A stretch of DNA of 35,437 nt from an uncultured Flavobacteriaceae bacterium (GCA_905479745.1 CAJQNO010000106.1:1-35437); one strand, 5' to 3'; positions 26,261-32,657 are shown, counted from the stretch's first letter. The notes: generated by a model not told the origin, from the sequence alone. Made by a program: numbers and translations.

Positions 26261-27397
26261 TTATGCTCCCGGAAGTGGAGGAGGAGTGCTGCCTCCCAGG
26301 AAGGCTTTCAATTCTTCCACATCTTTCAGGGCTGCCCATTCACTCATTCCCTGTTTCCAAACAAGAGAATCTCTGTTCACGGTTCGATTGGCAAATAACG
26401 ATTTAAGTTGTTCAAAACTAACGGGGCCGTGTTGCTGTCCATTAGCCGCATAATAATATTGAACAGCCTGCGGCATTGGCGGTGGCGTAGCTGCTGCCTG
26501 TTGCTGAGGAGGCATTTGCTGTCCTCCCATTTGAGGGCTCATCATTCCGCCCATTTGCTGTGCAAGCACGAAGCCCATACCCATTCCCATTCCGGCACCG
26601 GCGGTGCCACCTTCATTGGTAGCTGCCGCTTCTATGGCTTTTGCCGTTTTAAATTTGGTAAGTTTGTCCAGATCCAGTTTGTCTATACGGCTGTATTCGA
26701 AGATCTCTTTTTTAAGATCCTCGGGCATGGATACGTTTTCGATAAAGAATTTCTCCAGAGAGATCCCAACGCTTTGAAACTCCGGCTGCATTACCTCTTT
26801 ACAGGTCTCACTTAATTCGGAAGTATTGGCGGCGTACAATTCGATAGGCAGATTGGCCTCTCCCACTGTATCGGTAAAACGGGTAGCGATAAGGCTTTTC
26901 AAATGTTCGTTGATCTCGAAATTGGTGAAGTTATTATCGGTTCCCACGATGTCTTTTATAAATATTCCGGGATCGCTGATCCTGAACGCATAGGTTCCGA
27001 AGGCACGGATCTCTACCAAACCAAATCGTTCGTCGTTAAGAGTGATTGGATTTTTTGTTCCCCATTTTTCATCCGTGAACAGGTGGGTATTCACAAAATA
27101 CACCTCGGCCTTGAAGGGGCTGTCGAAACCGTATTTCCATCCTTTGAGCGTTGTTAGGATAGGAAGGTTTTGTGTATTTAGGGTATAGGTGCCCGGCTCG
27201 AATACGTCTGCCAGCCGACCTTCATTCACGAACACAGCGGTTTGTCCTTCACGAACGATGAGTTTTGCGTTGTTCTTTATTTCATTCTGGTAGCGTTCGA
27301 AGCGATGGCAGATGGTATCATCTGTATAGTCCAGCCACTCAATGATATCAATAAATTCGTTGCTTAGTTTTTCTTTGATCTTGTCGAATAAGCCCAT
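26261..27397 (-). CDS. SPFH-domain protein with GYF_2 tail (YdjI-like)
   Basis: This 378-residue protein of the SPFH/'virion core protein' YdjI type has an N-terminal SPFH region, residues about 30-250 (VREGQTAVFVNEGRLADVF, GTYTLNTQNLPILTTLKGW, IRAFGTYAFRI). A Gly/Met/Gln-rich linker follows (GTAGAGMGMGMGFVLAQQMG). The C-terminal GYF_2 domain has QYYYAANGQQHGPVSFEQL and SLVWKQGMSEWAALKDV. SPFH proteins form membrane-associated scaffolds; GYF_2 domains bind proline-rich peptides, and this protein itself ends in STPPPLPGA. It is the first gene of the operon with the zinc-ribbon protein and phosphatase. Confidence 0.88.
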   Translation of the reverse strand: MGLFDKIKEKLSNEFIDIIEWLDYTDDTICHRFERYQNEIKNNAKLIVREGQTAVFVNEGRLADVFEPGTYTLNTQNLPILTTLKGWKYGFDSPFKAEVYFVNTHLFTDEKWGTKNPITLNDERFGLVEIRAFGTYAFRISDPGIFIKDIVGTDNNFTNFEINEHLKSLIATRFTDTVGEANLPIELYAANTSELSETCKEVMQPEFQSVGISLEKFFIENVSMPEDLKKEIFEYSRIDKLDLDKLTKFKTAKAIEAAATNEGGTAGAGMGMGMGFVLAQQMGGMMSPQMGGQQMPPQQQAAATPPPMPQAVQYYYAANGQQHGPVSFEQLKSLFANRTVNRDSLVWKQGMSEWAALKDVEELKAFLGGSTPPPLPGA

Positions 27398-27861
27398 TTG
27401 GTTGTGTTTTGAAATTTGGATATTAAAGATAGGAAATTTGGTTGATGCCGTGTTAAGGTATTTTTATCTTTCGACTATGGGTCGAAATTATCGGGTATTT
27501 GTTTCAGTTGGAGCGGTAGGATTTTGGATTTGTTAAAAGCAGATCGAAATGATTTTTTTGAAGCAAGGACTGTAACGTGCACCAAATTGGTTCGATTTTC
27601 CTAAAAAAAGACCAAAACTGCCAAAAAATGATTCGAAAATGGAGTAAAATGGTTCTTTTTTGATAAAAATAGTTTTAAAACGGATGAAAATGAATTGGAC
27701 TGTATAACTATATTTTTAGTCTAACGAAAACTTGAATTTTGACTAGAAAACTGCAGAAAAGGAGTGATTTTTAGGTAAAAACATCTAAAAACAGGCCAAT
27801 TTTCAGGAAAAAAGCGTAAAAACGAACATTTTTGATACGATCTGGTTTTTACGGGAAACCT

Positions 27862-27894
27862 TTTGTCTATGCAATCTATATTTAGCTATCTTTG
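27862..27894 (+). promoter_or_regulatory. Candidate promoter driving the cassette-like array
   Basis: TTTG (27862-27865), 21 nt, then TATCTTTG (27887-27894) is a full match to the Bacteroidota TTTG / TAnnTTTG promoter. It points toward the three plus-strand units that begin at 27989. It could serve as a common cassette promoter, as Pc does in integrons. Confidence 0.55.
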
Positions 27895-27908
27895 GGGGAC
27901 TCTCCCCC
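27894..27908. other. GC-rich hairpin at the predicted transcript start
   Basis: GGGGGA, loop CTC, TCCCCC: a perfect 6-bp stem immediately after the -7 element, where the transcript would begin. It is conspicuous in AT-rich DNA. It could stabilise the 5' end of the mRNA; no T-run long enough for a terminator follows. Confidence 0.45.
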
Positions 27909-27988
27909 TTGATATTTTAATGTAATCTCTTATCGTATTTCCTTTTGTATGGAAATGAGATATGTGTTATGGTGTGGGGATATAAGGA

Positions 27989-28003
27989 GTTGGCATACAT
28001 TAT
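27989..28003 (+). repeat. 5' terminal box of cassette-like unit 1
   Basis: GTTGGCATACATTAT matches the reverse complement of 29180-29194 (the 3' end of the same unit) at 13 of 15 positions. It starts 27 bp before the first gene. By analogy with integrons, the leading G-TT would be the exchange point. The DNA upstream does not resemble the 5' side of the other sites. Confidence 0.6.
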
Positions 28004-28015
28004 GAAGAAAAAAAT

Positions 28016-28927
28016 ATGGAAATAAACTATACTGCTTTTTTCGGAGTTCTTAAGAGGTCATTCTTAAAAGCTTTTGAATGGAATATTGGGAAATGGATTT
28101 CAACAGGTGGTGGATTTGGACTTATTACAAGTTTGATAATTCCATTCGGTCAAGAAGAATGGAAATGGGAATTTACCACAGCAATTAAATATGGCATTTT
28201 TGCTTTAATCGCACTTTATCTTATTAGATTCATTGCTCTTTTTATTAAAGAATCTCTAAAATATTTTCATTCAGTCTATAAAGAAACTACTTACGGAAAT
28301 GCAATTATATTGTTAAGAGATAGTTTCGCAGAAGCACATTACTACAGAAAAACACCTGATTTTCAAGACAAGGAATTTATGAGCTCTATGATGATATTTT
28401 GTAATAACTTAAAAATTTGTTTTGATAATATTACAAAATCTAATTGTTCAGTATCTATTAAAGTTCCAATTAAAGATTCAAAAGTTGGAGAACATACAAT
28501 TCTAAAGAACTTGACAAGAGACCAAAAAAATAGTCAAAGAGACACAAAAATGTACCAAGAAATTGAACATACCATTATCGGAAATTCAGCGTTTAGTAAT
28601 TGTTTAGACAATGTATTGAAAAATCGTCCAAAAAAGCATTATATTAACAATGACGTGAATAACGAGAATAATTACAGAAATACAAGCAAAGAATGTTATA
28701 AAGATGGTATTCTACCTTACAATAGTGAGTTAGTCTTTCCTATAGTTCCACTTAAAAAAACAGATAAAGATAATTTTGACTGTCACGGTTTTCTCTGCGT
28801 CGATAGTGATAAGCCAAATGCTTTTGACGAAAAATACTCTCCCGCAATCGTATCTGGCGTTGCAGATGGAATATATGACTTAATTTTTCAATCTAATTCA
28901 GAATCAAATGGACAACAAAACGGCTAA
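28016..28927 (+). CDS. Two-TM protein with possible GAF-like C-terminal domain
   Basis: This is a 303-residue protein of unknown function. Two membrane segments are visible (about 31-45, GGGFGLITSLIIPF, and 57-78, IKYGIFALIALYLIRFIALF), followed by a soluble part. That part has VSIKVPI near 145-151 and, after a polar linker, a C-terminal stretch LPYNSELVFPIVPLKK ... HGFLCVDSDK ... VADGIYDLIF that resembles the strands and final helix of a GAF sensor domain. No catalytic motif is evident. It overlaps the small downstream gene by 20 bp and is the first gene of a cassette-like unit. A seven-codon ATG frame (28002-28025) overlaps its start. The gene is visibly richer in A/T and AAA/AAT codons than its chromosomal neighbours. 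Confidence 0.7.
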   Translation: MEINYTAFFGVLKRSFLKAFEWNIGKWISTGGGFGLITSLIIPFGQEEWKWEFTTAIKYGIFALIALYLIRFIALFIKESLKYFHSVYKETTYGNAIILLRDSFAEAHYYRKTPDFQDKEFMSSMMIFCNNLKICFDNITKSNCSVSIKVPIKDSKVGEHTILKNLTRDQKNSQRDTKMYQEIEHTIIGNSAFSNCLDNVLKNRPKKHYINNDVNNENNYRNTSKECYKDGILPYNSELVFPIVPLKKTDKDNFDCHGFLCVDSDKPNAFDEKYSPAIVSGVADGIYDLIFQSNSESNGQQNG

Positions 28928-29183
28928 TTTAAATTTTGAAATTAAAAAAGTCACAGATGACTCTGTGATTTATCAAAGGGTAATTAACCCAAACAGTAAA
29001 AAAGTCAAAAAACTTCAAGAGATATTAGCAAATCTTCCCACAGCAACTTTGCATACAATAACACTTGAAGAATATGAGCATTTAAAATCAATCGAGGTTG
29101 AATTACTTGATGAATTGGAATTTAAAAAGCCACACGAAAACAAATTTAAAAAGGCATTTTTATCATTTTTCGAAATAGAATAA
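28908..29183 (+). CDS. Small hypothetical protein, partner of the two-TM protein
   Basis: This 91-residue protein is not recognised. It is soluble and rich in Lys, Glu and Leu, with a probable beta N-terminus (NLNFEIKKVTDDSVIYQRV) and helical middle (VKKLQEILANLP, LEEYEHLKSIEVELLDELEF). Its ATG lies 20 bp inside the end of the two-TM gene in another frame, so translation is likely coupled and the two products may work together. The unit boundary begins at its last codons: the stop TAA (29181-29183) falls inside the 15-bp terminal box, so there is no spare DNA between gene and site. Confidence 0.65.
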   Translation: MDNKTANLNFEIKKVTDDSVIYQRVINPNSKKVKKLQEILANLPTATLHTITLEEYEHLKSIEVELLDELEFKKPHENKFKKAFLSFFEIE

Positions 29184-29414
29184 CGTATTCCAACAATGGC
29201 TATAAGTAATTGCTAGGATGGTCAAGAAAATGAAAAGTCGTTCAAATATTATAACTTGGTCAATCCTGAAAATAACGAAATCGTGGCGCCTTTGCCCGGC
29301 TTAATCGCACGCAACTGCGTTACAGTTGCTTCCAGCATTTGCTTCGCAAATCTGTTCACGCCAAGCCACGCCACCAAAAACCGCAACTACTCATAGCCAG
29401 AGCCGTTGGCAAAC
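29180..29414 (+). repeat. attC-like recombination site A between units 1 and 2
   Basis: The left end (29180-29194, ...GTATTCCAAC) pairs with the start of unit 1. The right end GTTGGCAAAC (29405-29414) pairs with the end of unit 2. Inside, TGGCTATAAGTAATTGC (29197-29213) is complementary to 29383-29399 at 15 of 17 positions, making a long stem. The apical part holds further hairpins: AGGAT...ATCCT, CGTGGC/GCCACG (29282-29287, 29365-29370), GCAACTG/CAGTTGC (29311-29317, 29323-29329) and ATTTGC/GCAAAT (29337-29342, 29346-29351). At about 230 bp it is longer than typical attC sites. Confidence 0.6.
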
Positions 29415-29416
29415 AT

Positions 29417-30172
29417 ATGGCAGAGCAAATTTGTAATCTCTGTAATAAACAGAAAGCCTTAATTAAAAAATCTCATATAATGTCCGAGTTTTTACATAAA
29501 GACATGTATGATGAAAACCACAAATTAAGAGCTTTCGCGGTTTCAGAGTTGTTGAAGAAAAATCCGAGGATATCAAGACCATCCACTGGCAGCTATGAGG
29601 GTAATTTGCTTTGCGCAGATTGTGATAACAGAATTATAGGAAATTATGAATCCTATGTTTCTAAACTATTCAAAAATAGGCTAAAGGGCGATGAAAAACC
29701 TAAATGCCGTTATTCAAAATCTTTGGATGGTATTAAAGCGATAGATTTATCTAATTTAAACTATTCAAGTTTTAAATTATTTCTTTTGTCTTTGTTGTGG
29801 CGAGCGCATATTTCGAGTCGCGACGAATACTCAGATGTTGATTTGGGGCCGTACGCTGAAAAAATAAGAAATCAATTATTAGAGGGAGATCCAAGCACTG
29901 ACGACGATTTAATTATTTCTATTACTAAACTAGATGCTCGTGCCAATTACTCATCGTTCATTGGTCAACCTCGAAGACATAAAATCGGAGGATCAACTAC
30001 CTATTCAATTATAATAAACGGCTATATAATATCATATCACTTAAAAGCGAATCATTTAACCAAGAGGATAAGTCATCTCACATTGACTGCGGAAGGAAAA
30101 ATTACAATTTTAGAGGTGCCAAAAGAAAAAGTTCAACCATTTGTGTTAAGATATATCGGGATGGTGAATTAA
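29417..30172 (+). CDS. CxxC zinc-binding, HNH-like protein
   Basis: I start this gene at ATG 29417 (251 residues) because an upstream in-frame ATG at 29339 would translate part of recombination site A. The N-terminus has C6xxC9 (ICNLCNK), then SHI with His20, and later C66xxC69 with DN (LLCADCDNRIIG). This is the zinc-knuckle layout of HNH-type nucleases, although the His/Asn active-site set is not complete by eye. The C-terminal 130 residues are mixed alpha/beta and unrecognised. It is a stand-alone gene in the second cassette-like unit, starting 3 bp after the unit's terminal box. A nuclease role is plausible but not shown. Confidence 0.65.
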   Translation: MAEQICNLCNKQKALIKKSHIMSEFLHKDMYDENHKLRAFAVSELLKKNPRISRPSTGSYEGNLLCADCDNRIIGNYESYVSKLFKNRLKGDEKPKCRYSKSLDGIKAIDLSNLNYSSFKLFLLSLLWRAHISSRDEYSDVDLGPYAEKIRNQLLEGDPSTDDDLIISITKLDARANYSSFIGQPRRHKIGGSTTYSIIINGYIISYHLKANHLTKRISHLTLTAEGKITILEVPKEKVQPFVLRYIGMVN

Positions 30173-30309
30173 AATACGTTTGCCAACATAGGCTATATCC
30201 CAGCGGGAAATTTGGCTGGAAAATAAAACTCCCCTACATTTAAGAAATTAATAACTCCCGCTTAACTAACTGCGGGCATACTAGGCTCTTTGCCGTGGGC
30301 GATGGGCAC
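30173..30309 (+). repeat. attC-like recombination site B between units 2 and 3
   Basis: The left box AATACGTTTGCCAAC (30173-30187) is complementary to the start of unit 2 (29405-29419) at 13 of 15 positions. The right box GATGGGCAC (30301-30309) is complementary to the end of unit 3 (GTGCCCAAC) with one mismatch. Internal arms AGGCTATATCCCAGCGGG (from 30190) and GCGGGCATACTAGGCT (30272-30287) pair imperfectly. A CCCGC/GCGGG hairpin lies between. The size, about 132 bp, is within the range of known attC sites. Confidence 0.6.
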
Positions 30310-30319
30310 AATTATTTAA

Positions 30320-30901
30320 ATGGAACCTAAAGATTACATACTTATCGTCACTAACGTCATAGGTTGGGGATTAGCAGTAGCATTCTTTGTATTAAAGAGA
30401 AAAGCTGAGAAGACCGACAAAGCCTTAGATAAAAGATTTGAAGTATATTCTAAGTTTCTCGTAAAAGCAGACGATTTGTTTGAAAAATTACGAAATGATC
30501 CTTCAGTGATGGTTGGAATTCACAACGAATTTTTACAAGAAGTACTTCAATATCATAACGATGAAGCGAAGGTAAATGAGACACTTTTAAAATTCAATGG
30601 AAAGATATTAGAGTGGACTAGGCAATCTATTAAGCCTCTACAAGTCATCAAATCTGAATTGAATAATCTGAAGCTTGTCGCAAGCGAGGCTTTGTTGGCC
30701 AAAATTGAGGAATTCAAAGAGATTGCAACTGATTACAACAATCACTTTCAAAAAACATTGAATTCAATATCTTCAGAAAGTGATAAAATGATAGAAGATC
30801 TTAAAACTCTTAGCCAAGATGAAAGAGGCTTTAAAATCGCTGATTTATATAAAGAGATTACTGAATTGATGCGAAACGAAATCGGATATTACAACAAATA
30901 A
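30320..30901 (+). CDS. N-terminally membrane-anchored helical protein
   Basis: This 193-residue protein of unknown function has one TM helix at residues about 6-25 (YILIVTNVIGWGLAVAFFVL) followed by a basic stop-transfer patch (KRKAEKTDK). An almost wholly helical, charged cytoplasmic part follows with heptad-like spacing (FLVKADDLFEKLRND, IKSELNNLKLVASEALLAKIEEF, SDKMIEDLKTL). No enzyme motif is seen. It is the single gene of the third cassette-like unit, beginning 11 bp after the box at 30301-30309. Its stop (30899-30901) falls inside the unit's 3' terminal box. It is AT-rich like the other two units. Confidence 0.65.
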   Translation: MEPKDYILIVTNVIGWGLAVAFFVLKRKAEKTDKALDKRFEVYSKFLVKADDLFEKLRNDPSVMVGIHNEFLQEVLQYHNDEAKVNETLLKFNGKILEWTRQSIKPLQVIKSELNNLKLVASEALLAKIEEFKEIATDYNNHFQKTLNSISSESDKMIEDLKTLSQDERGFKIADLYKEITELMRNEIGYYNK

Positions 30902-30949
30902 AAGTGCCCAACATAGCCTATAACCCACCAGCAAATTTAGCCCCCCTCC
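30898..30949 (+). repeat. Truncated attC-like site C at the end of unit 3
   Basis: ATAAAAGTGCCCAAC (30898-30912) is complementary to the start of unit 3 (30301-30315) at 12 of 15 positions. The next bases, ATAGCCTATAACCCACCAGC, closely follow site B (ATAGGCTATATCCCAGCGGG), and AAATTTAGCC matches AAATTTGGC. The site then stops where the minus-strand AlbA_2 gene begins at 30950, so the right arm is missing. Confidence 0.55.
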
Positions 30950-32086
30950 TCAACTATACTTCACCTTTCTCAGGATACGCTGCGCTTCTTTAAACGATTG
31001 GTATACATTTCCTCCAATTTGTTTCAAATAAGGTTGAGATTCCATCAATTTATCGATGGCTTCGGTAAAATCGTTAAGGTAACAAATGAGATAGGTCTCC
31101 GGAAGATGGGTAAGATCTTTTTGTTCAGCAGGGTTTAAAGGAATTTTTTTCTGAAGTTTTCTAACCAGTGCATTATTGGCATTGTAGATATGGTATAGGG
31201 TCTTTTTATTGAATTGCGGGGGTGTAAAAACCAATTCAGAGTTCATGAAATACGATCCGTTTTCCATAAAATTAATTGTGACCTCCTCGAGAGGATAATA
31301 TTTAAACTGCTTGTTCAGCCCTAAATTCACATATTCCAGAATTCTGAAATAATCATCGTTATATTCTATGCTTATCTCATCCAGTGCCGAATAGAACAAT
31401 CGAACCTGCTCATTGATAAGTTCAATGTCTACCCTGGAGTAGTAGGTTTCTCCTTTTACCTGCTTCGGAATTCCAGCCCAACAAACCACAAATTGTTCCT
31501 TAAATACCTTGTAATTGGAGGGCAGATCATTGTGCCTGTTATTTAAAAAGTCGATCACACCGTCCAGGGTGTGTTCGATATTGTTCTTGGCTTTATTTTC
31601 GATGGCCCTAACAATCTCCGAATTCACATCCTTGATCTCAATATCGAAATCTTTGGGCATGGAAATGCTCCCATCCCGTAAAAAGATAGACCCACCCCAG
31701 TATTTCCAAATGTTCTTACGCAAGGAAGTAATTTCTCCCGTTGGCCGTATGGTAACCAGCCCCACTACCTTGTCTTTGGGTAAATGCGGGAACATGATAT
31801 TTTCGTACGAGATCAATGGCGGGTTGGTGAGGTAGGCATTCACCAGGTTTTGGATCTTGCTGTCATCGAAGAAATCCACCCCTCTAATTTCATTATTCTC
31901 ATCCTCTACCCCCACCACTATATAGCTGTTGTTAGCCGGGTTGCTGTTACTTAGGGCACAGATATGTTTCAGGAACTTGGCTTTCCCTTCCTTACTGCCC
32001 AGGTCGATCTGTCGTTTTTTGTCGTAAAAACTACACTCATCATTATGAGCGAGAAGGTTCTTTACCAGAAGGCGTTTGTTGATCAA
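30950..32086 (-). CDS. AlbA_2 (Schlafen-type) domain protein
   Basis: This 378-residue protein has an N-terminal AlbA_2-like domain, residues about 10-150 (ECSFYDKKRQIDLGSKEGKA, ICALSNSNPANNSYIVVGVED, VVGLVTIRPTG), often annotated as ATP-binding although nucleotide use is not established. The rest is an alpha/beta region seen in flavobacterial homologues. The only reasonable start is TTG at 32086: in-frame stops lie just upstream and the next Met is around residue 99. The upstream DNA is entirely a TTATTA-type repeat tract, so the native leader may have been replaced. It converges on the third cassette-like unit. Confidence 0.75.
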   Translation of the reverse strand: MINKRLLVKNLLAHNDECSFYDKKRQIDLGSKEGKAKFLKHICALSNSNPANNSYIVVGVEDENNEIRGVDFFDDSKIQNLVNAYLTNPPLISYENIMFPHLPKDKVVGLVTIRPTGEITSLRKNIWKYWGGSIFLRDGSISMPKDFDIEIKDVNSEIVRAIENKAKNNIEHTLDGVIDFLNNRHNDLPSNYKVFKEQFVVCWAGIPKQVKGETYYSRVDIELINEQVRLFYSALDEISIEYNDDYFRILEYVNLGLNKQFKYYPLEEVTINFMENGSYFMNSELVFTPPQFNKKTLYHIYNANNALVRKLQKKIPLNPAEQKDLTHLPETYLICYLNDFTEAIDKLMESQPYLKQIGGNVYQSFKEAQRILRKVKYS

Positions 32087-32088
32087 GG

Positions 32089-32194
32089 TTATTACTTATT
32101 ATTTATTGCTATTATTTATTACTTATTACTATTATTTATTGTTATTACTTATTACTATTACTTATTATTTATTGTTATTATCTATTTTTTATTG
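32089..32194. repeat. TTATTA-type low-complexity tract
   Basis: About 105 bp composed almost wholly of irregularly repeated TTATTACTTATTA, TTATTTATTG and CTATTA units. It lies between the start of the AlbA_2 gene and the end of the four-helix-bundle gene. It ends with CTATTTTTTATTG (32182-32194), which recurs inverted at 32637-32649 on the other side of that gene. Units are imperfect, so it is a degenerate microsatellite rather than a CRISPR or exact tandem array. Confidence 0.75.
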
Positions 32195-32227
32195 CGATAA
32201 TCATTTAATGAGCTGAATTTACCTAAA

Positions 32228-32617
32228 CTAATCAAACTTCGATCCTTTTCGGGGAGTTGACTTCAAATAGTTCATAAATCTGGAGATCTGATCGGATAAT
32301 TCACGTGTTTTGTGGGAAATCGCCATGAAGTCCTCTTCAGAAATATGATCCCTATCGTACGCTCTTTGAAGCTGCGATTCGGTTTCGAAACAAGAACCCC
32401 TGGAATAGCTCAGAAAATTTATAAATTCTCTGTTCCCACCCCGTCCAAAGCCTTCAGCAATATTATCCATTATTGAACCTGAGGACCCGTTTATCTGATC
32501 CCGAAGTTTATAATCATTTCCGAGAGGGGTAGTGACAATTAAATTCCATACTTCCTTGTTGATTTCGCGAGCCAACTTATATATCTCTAACTCTGTATGG
32601 GAATTAAAATGCGCCAT
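32228..32617 (-). CDS. Four-helix-bundle protein (23S rRNA IVS-type)
   Basis: Starting at ATG 32617 this protein is 129 residues; a TTG three codons upstream is less likely. It matches the family first found inside 23S rRNA intervening sequences: LEIYKLAREINKEVWNLI, YKLRDQINGSSGSIMDNIAE, GFGRGGNREFINFLSYSRGS and ETESQLQRAYDRDHI. Family members form pentameric helical bundles of unknown function and occur as scattered stand-alone genes in Bacteroidota. Here the gene is bracketed by AT-rich repeats with a 13-bp inverted match, suggesting it came in as a small unit between the SDR and AlbA_2 genes. Confidence 0.9.
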   Translation of the reverse strand: MAHFNSHTELEIYKLAREINKEVWNLIVTTPLGNDYKLRDQINGSSGSIMDNIAEGFGRGGNREFINFLSYSRGSCFETESQLQRAYDRDHISEEDFMAISHKTRELSDQISRFMNYLKSTPRKGSKFD

Positions 32618-32626
32618 TTTAATCAA

Positions 32627-32657
32627 TAAAAAATAACAATAAAAAATAGTGAATAAT
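32627..32657. repeat. AATAAAAAATA repeat, inverted copy of the downstream tract
   Basis: The segment contains two tandem CAATAAAAAATA units. CAATAAAAAATAG (32637-32649) is the exact reverse complement of 32182-32194 beyond the other end of the four-helix-bundle gene. The pair could be the edges of an inserted unit; low complexity limits the weight of the match. Confidence 0.5.

Larger units (their letters stand above)
27398..27988. other. Long non-coding AT-rich leader with phased A/T tracts
   Basis: I see no credible gene here. About 27584-27833 holds roughly twenty A4-7 or T4-7 runs whose centres are mostly spaced 9-12 bp apart. Examples: 27606, 27615, 27625, 27637, 27646, 27658, 27666, 27676, 27688; then 27728, 27738, 27748, 27758, 27770, 27779, 27789, 27801, 27810, 27820, 27831. 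Such helical phasing predicts intrinsically curved DNA. A candidate promoter (27862-27894) and a GC-rich hairpin follow. The segment divides the minus-strand SPFH operon from the plus-strand cassette-like array. Confidence 0.65.

Noticed and set aside
26408..26815. His/Leu-rich plus-strand frame of 135 codons
   Set aside because: The His richness is the complement of Met/Gln/Gly codons in the SPFH linker; not a separate gene.
27903..27920. Hairpin at 27894-27908 as a terminator
   Set aside because: The stem is followed by TTGATATTTT rather than a continuous T-run, and no upstream plus-strand gene needs termination.
29339..29416. N-terminal extension of the HNH-like gene from ATG 29339
   Set aside because: These 26 codons lie in the right half of attC-like site A, and the encoded residues are basic and unlike the rest. 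ATG 29417 follows the boundary box directly.
32089..32194. CRISPR-like array
   Set aside because: Units are short, irregular and purely A/T-rich with no spacer structure; a degenerate microsatellite fits better.
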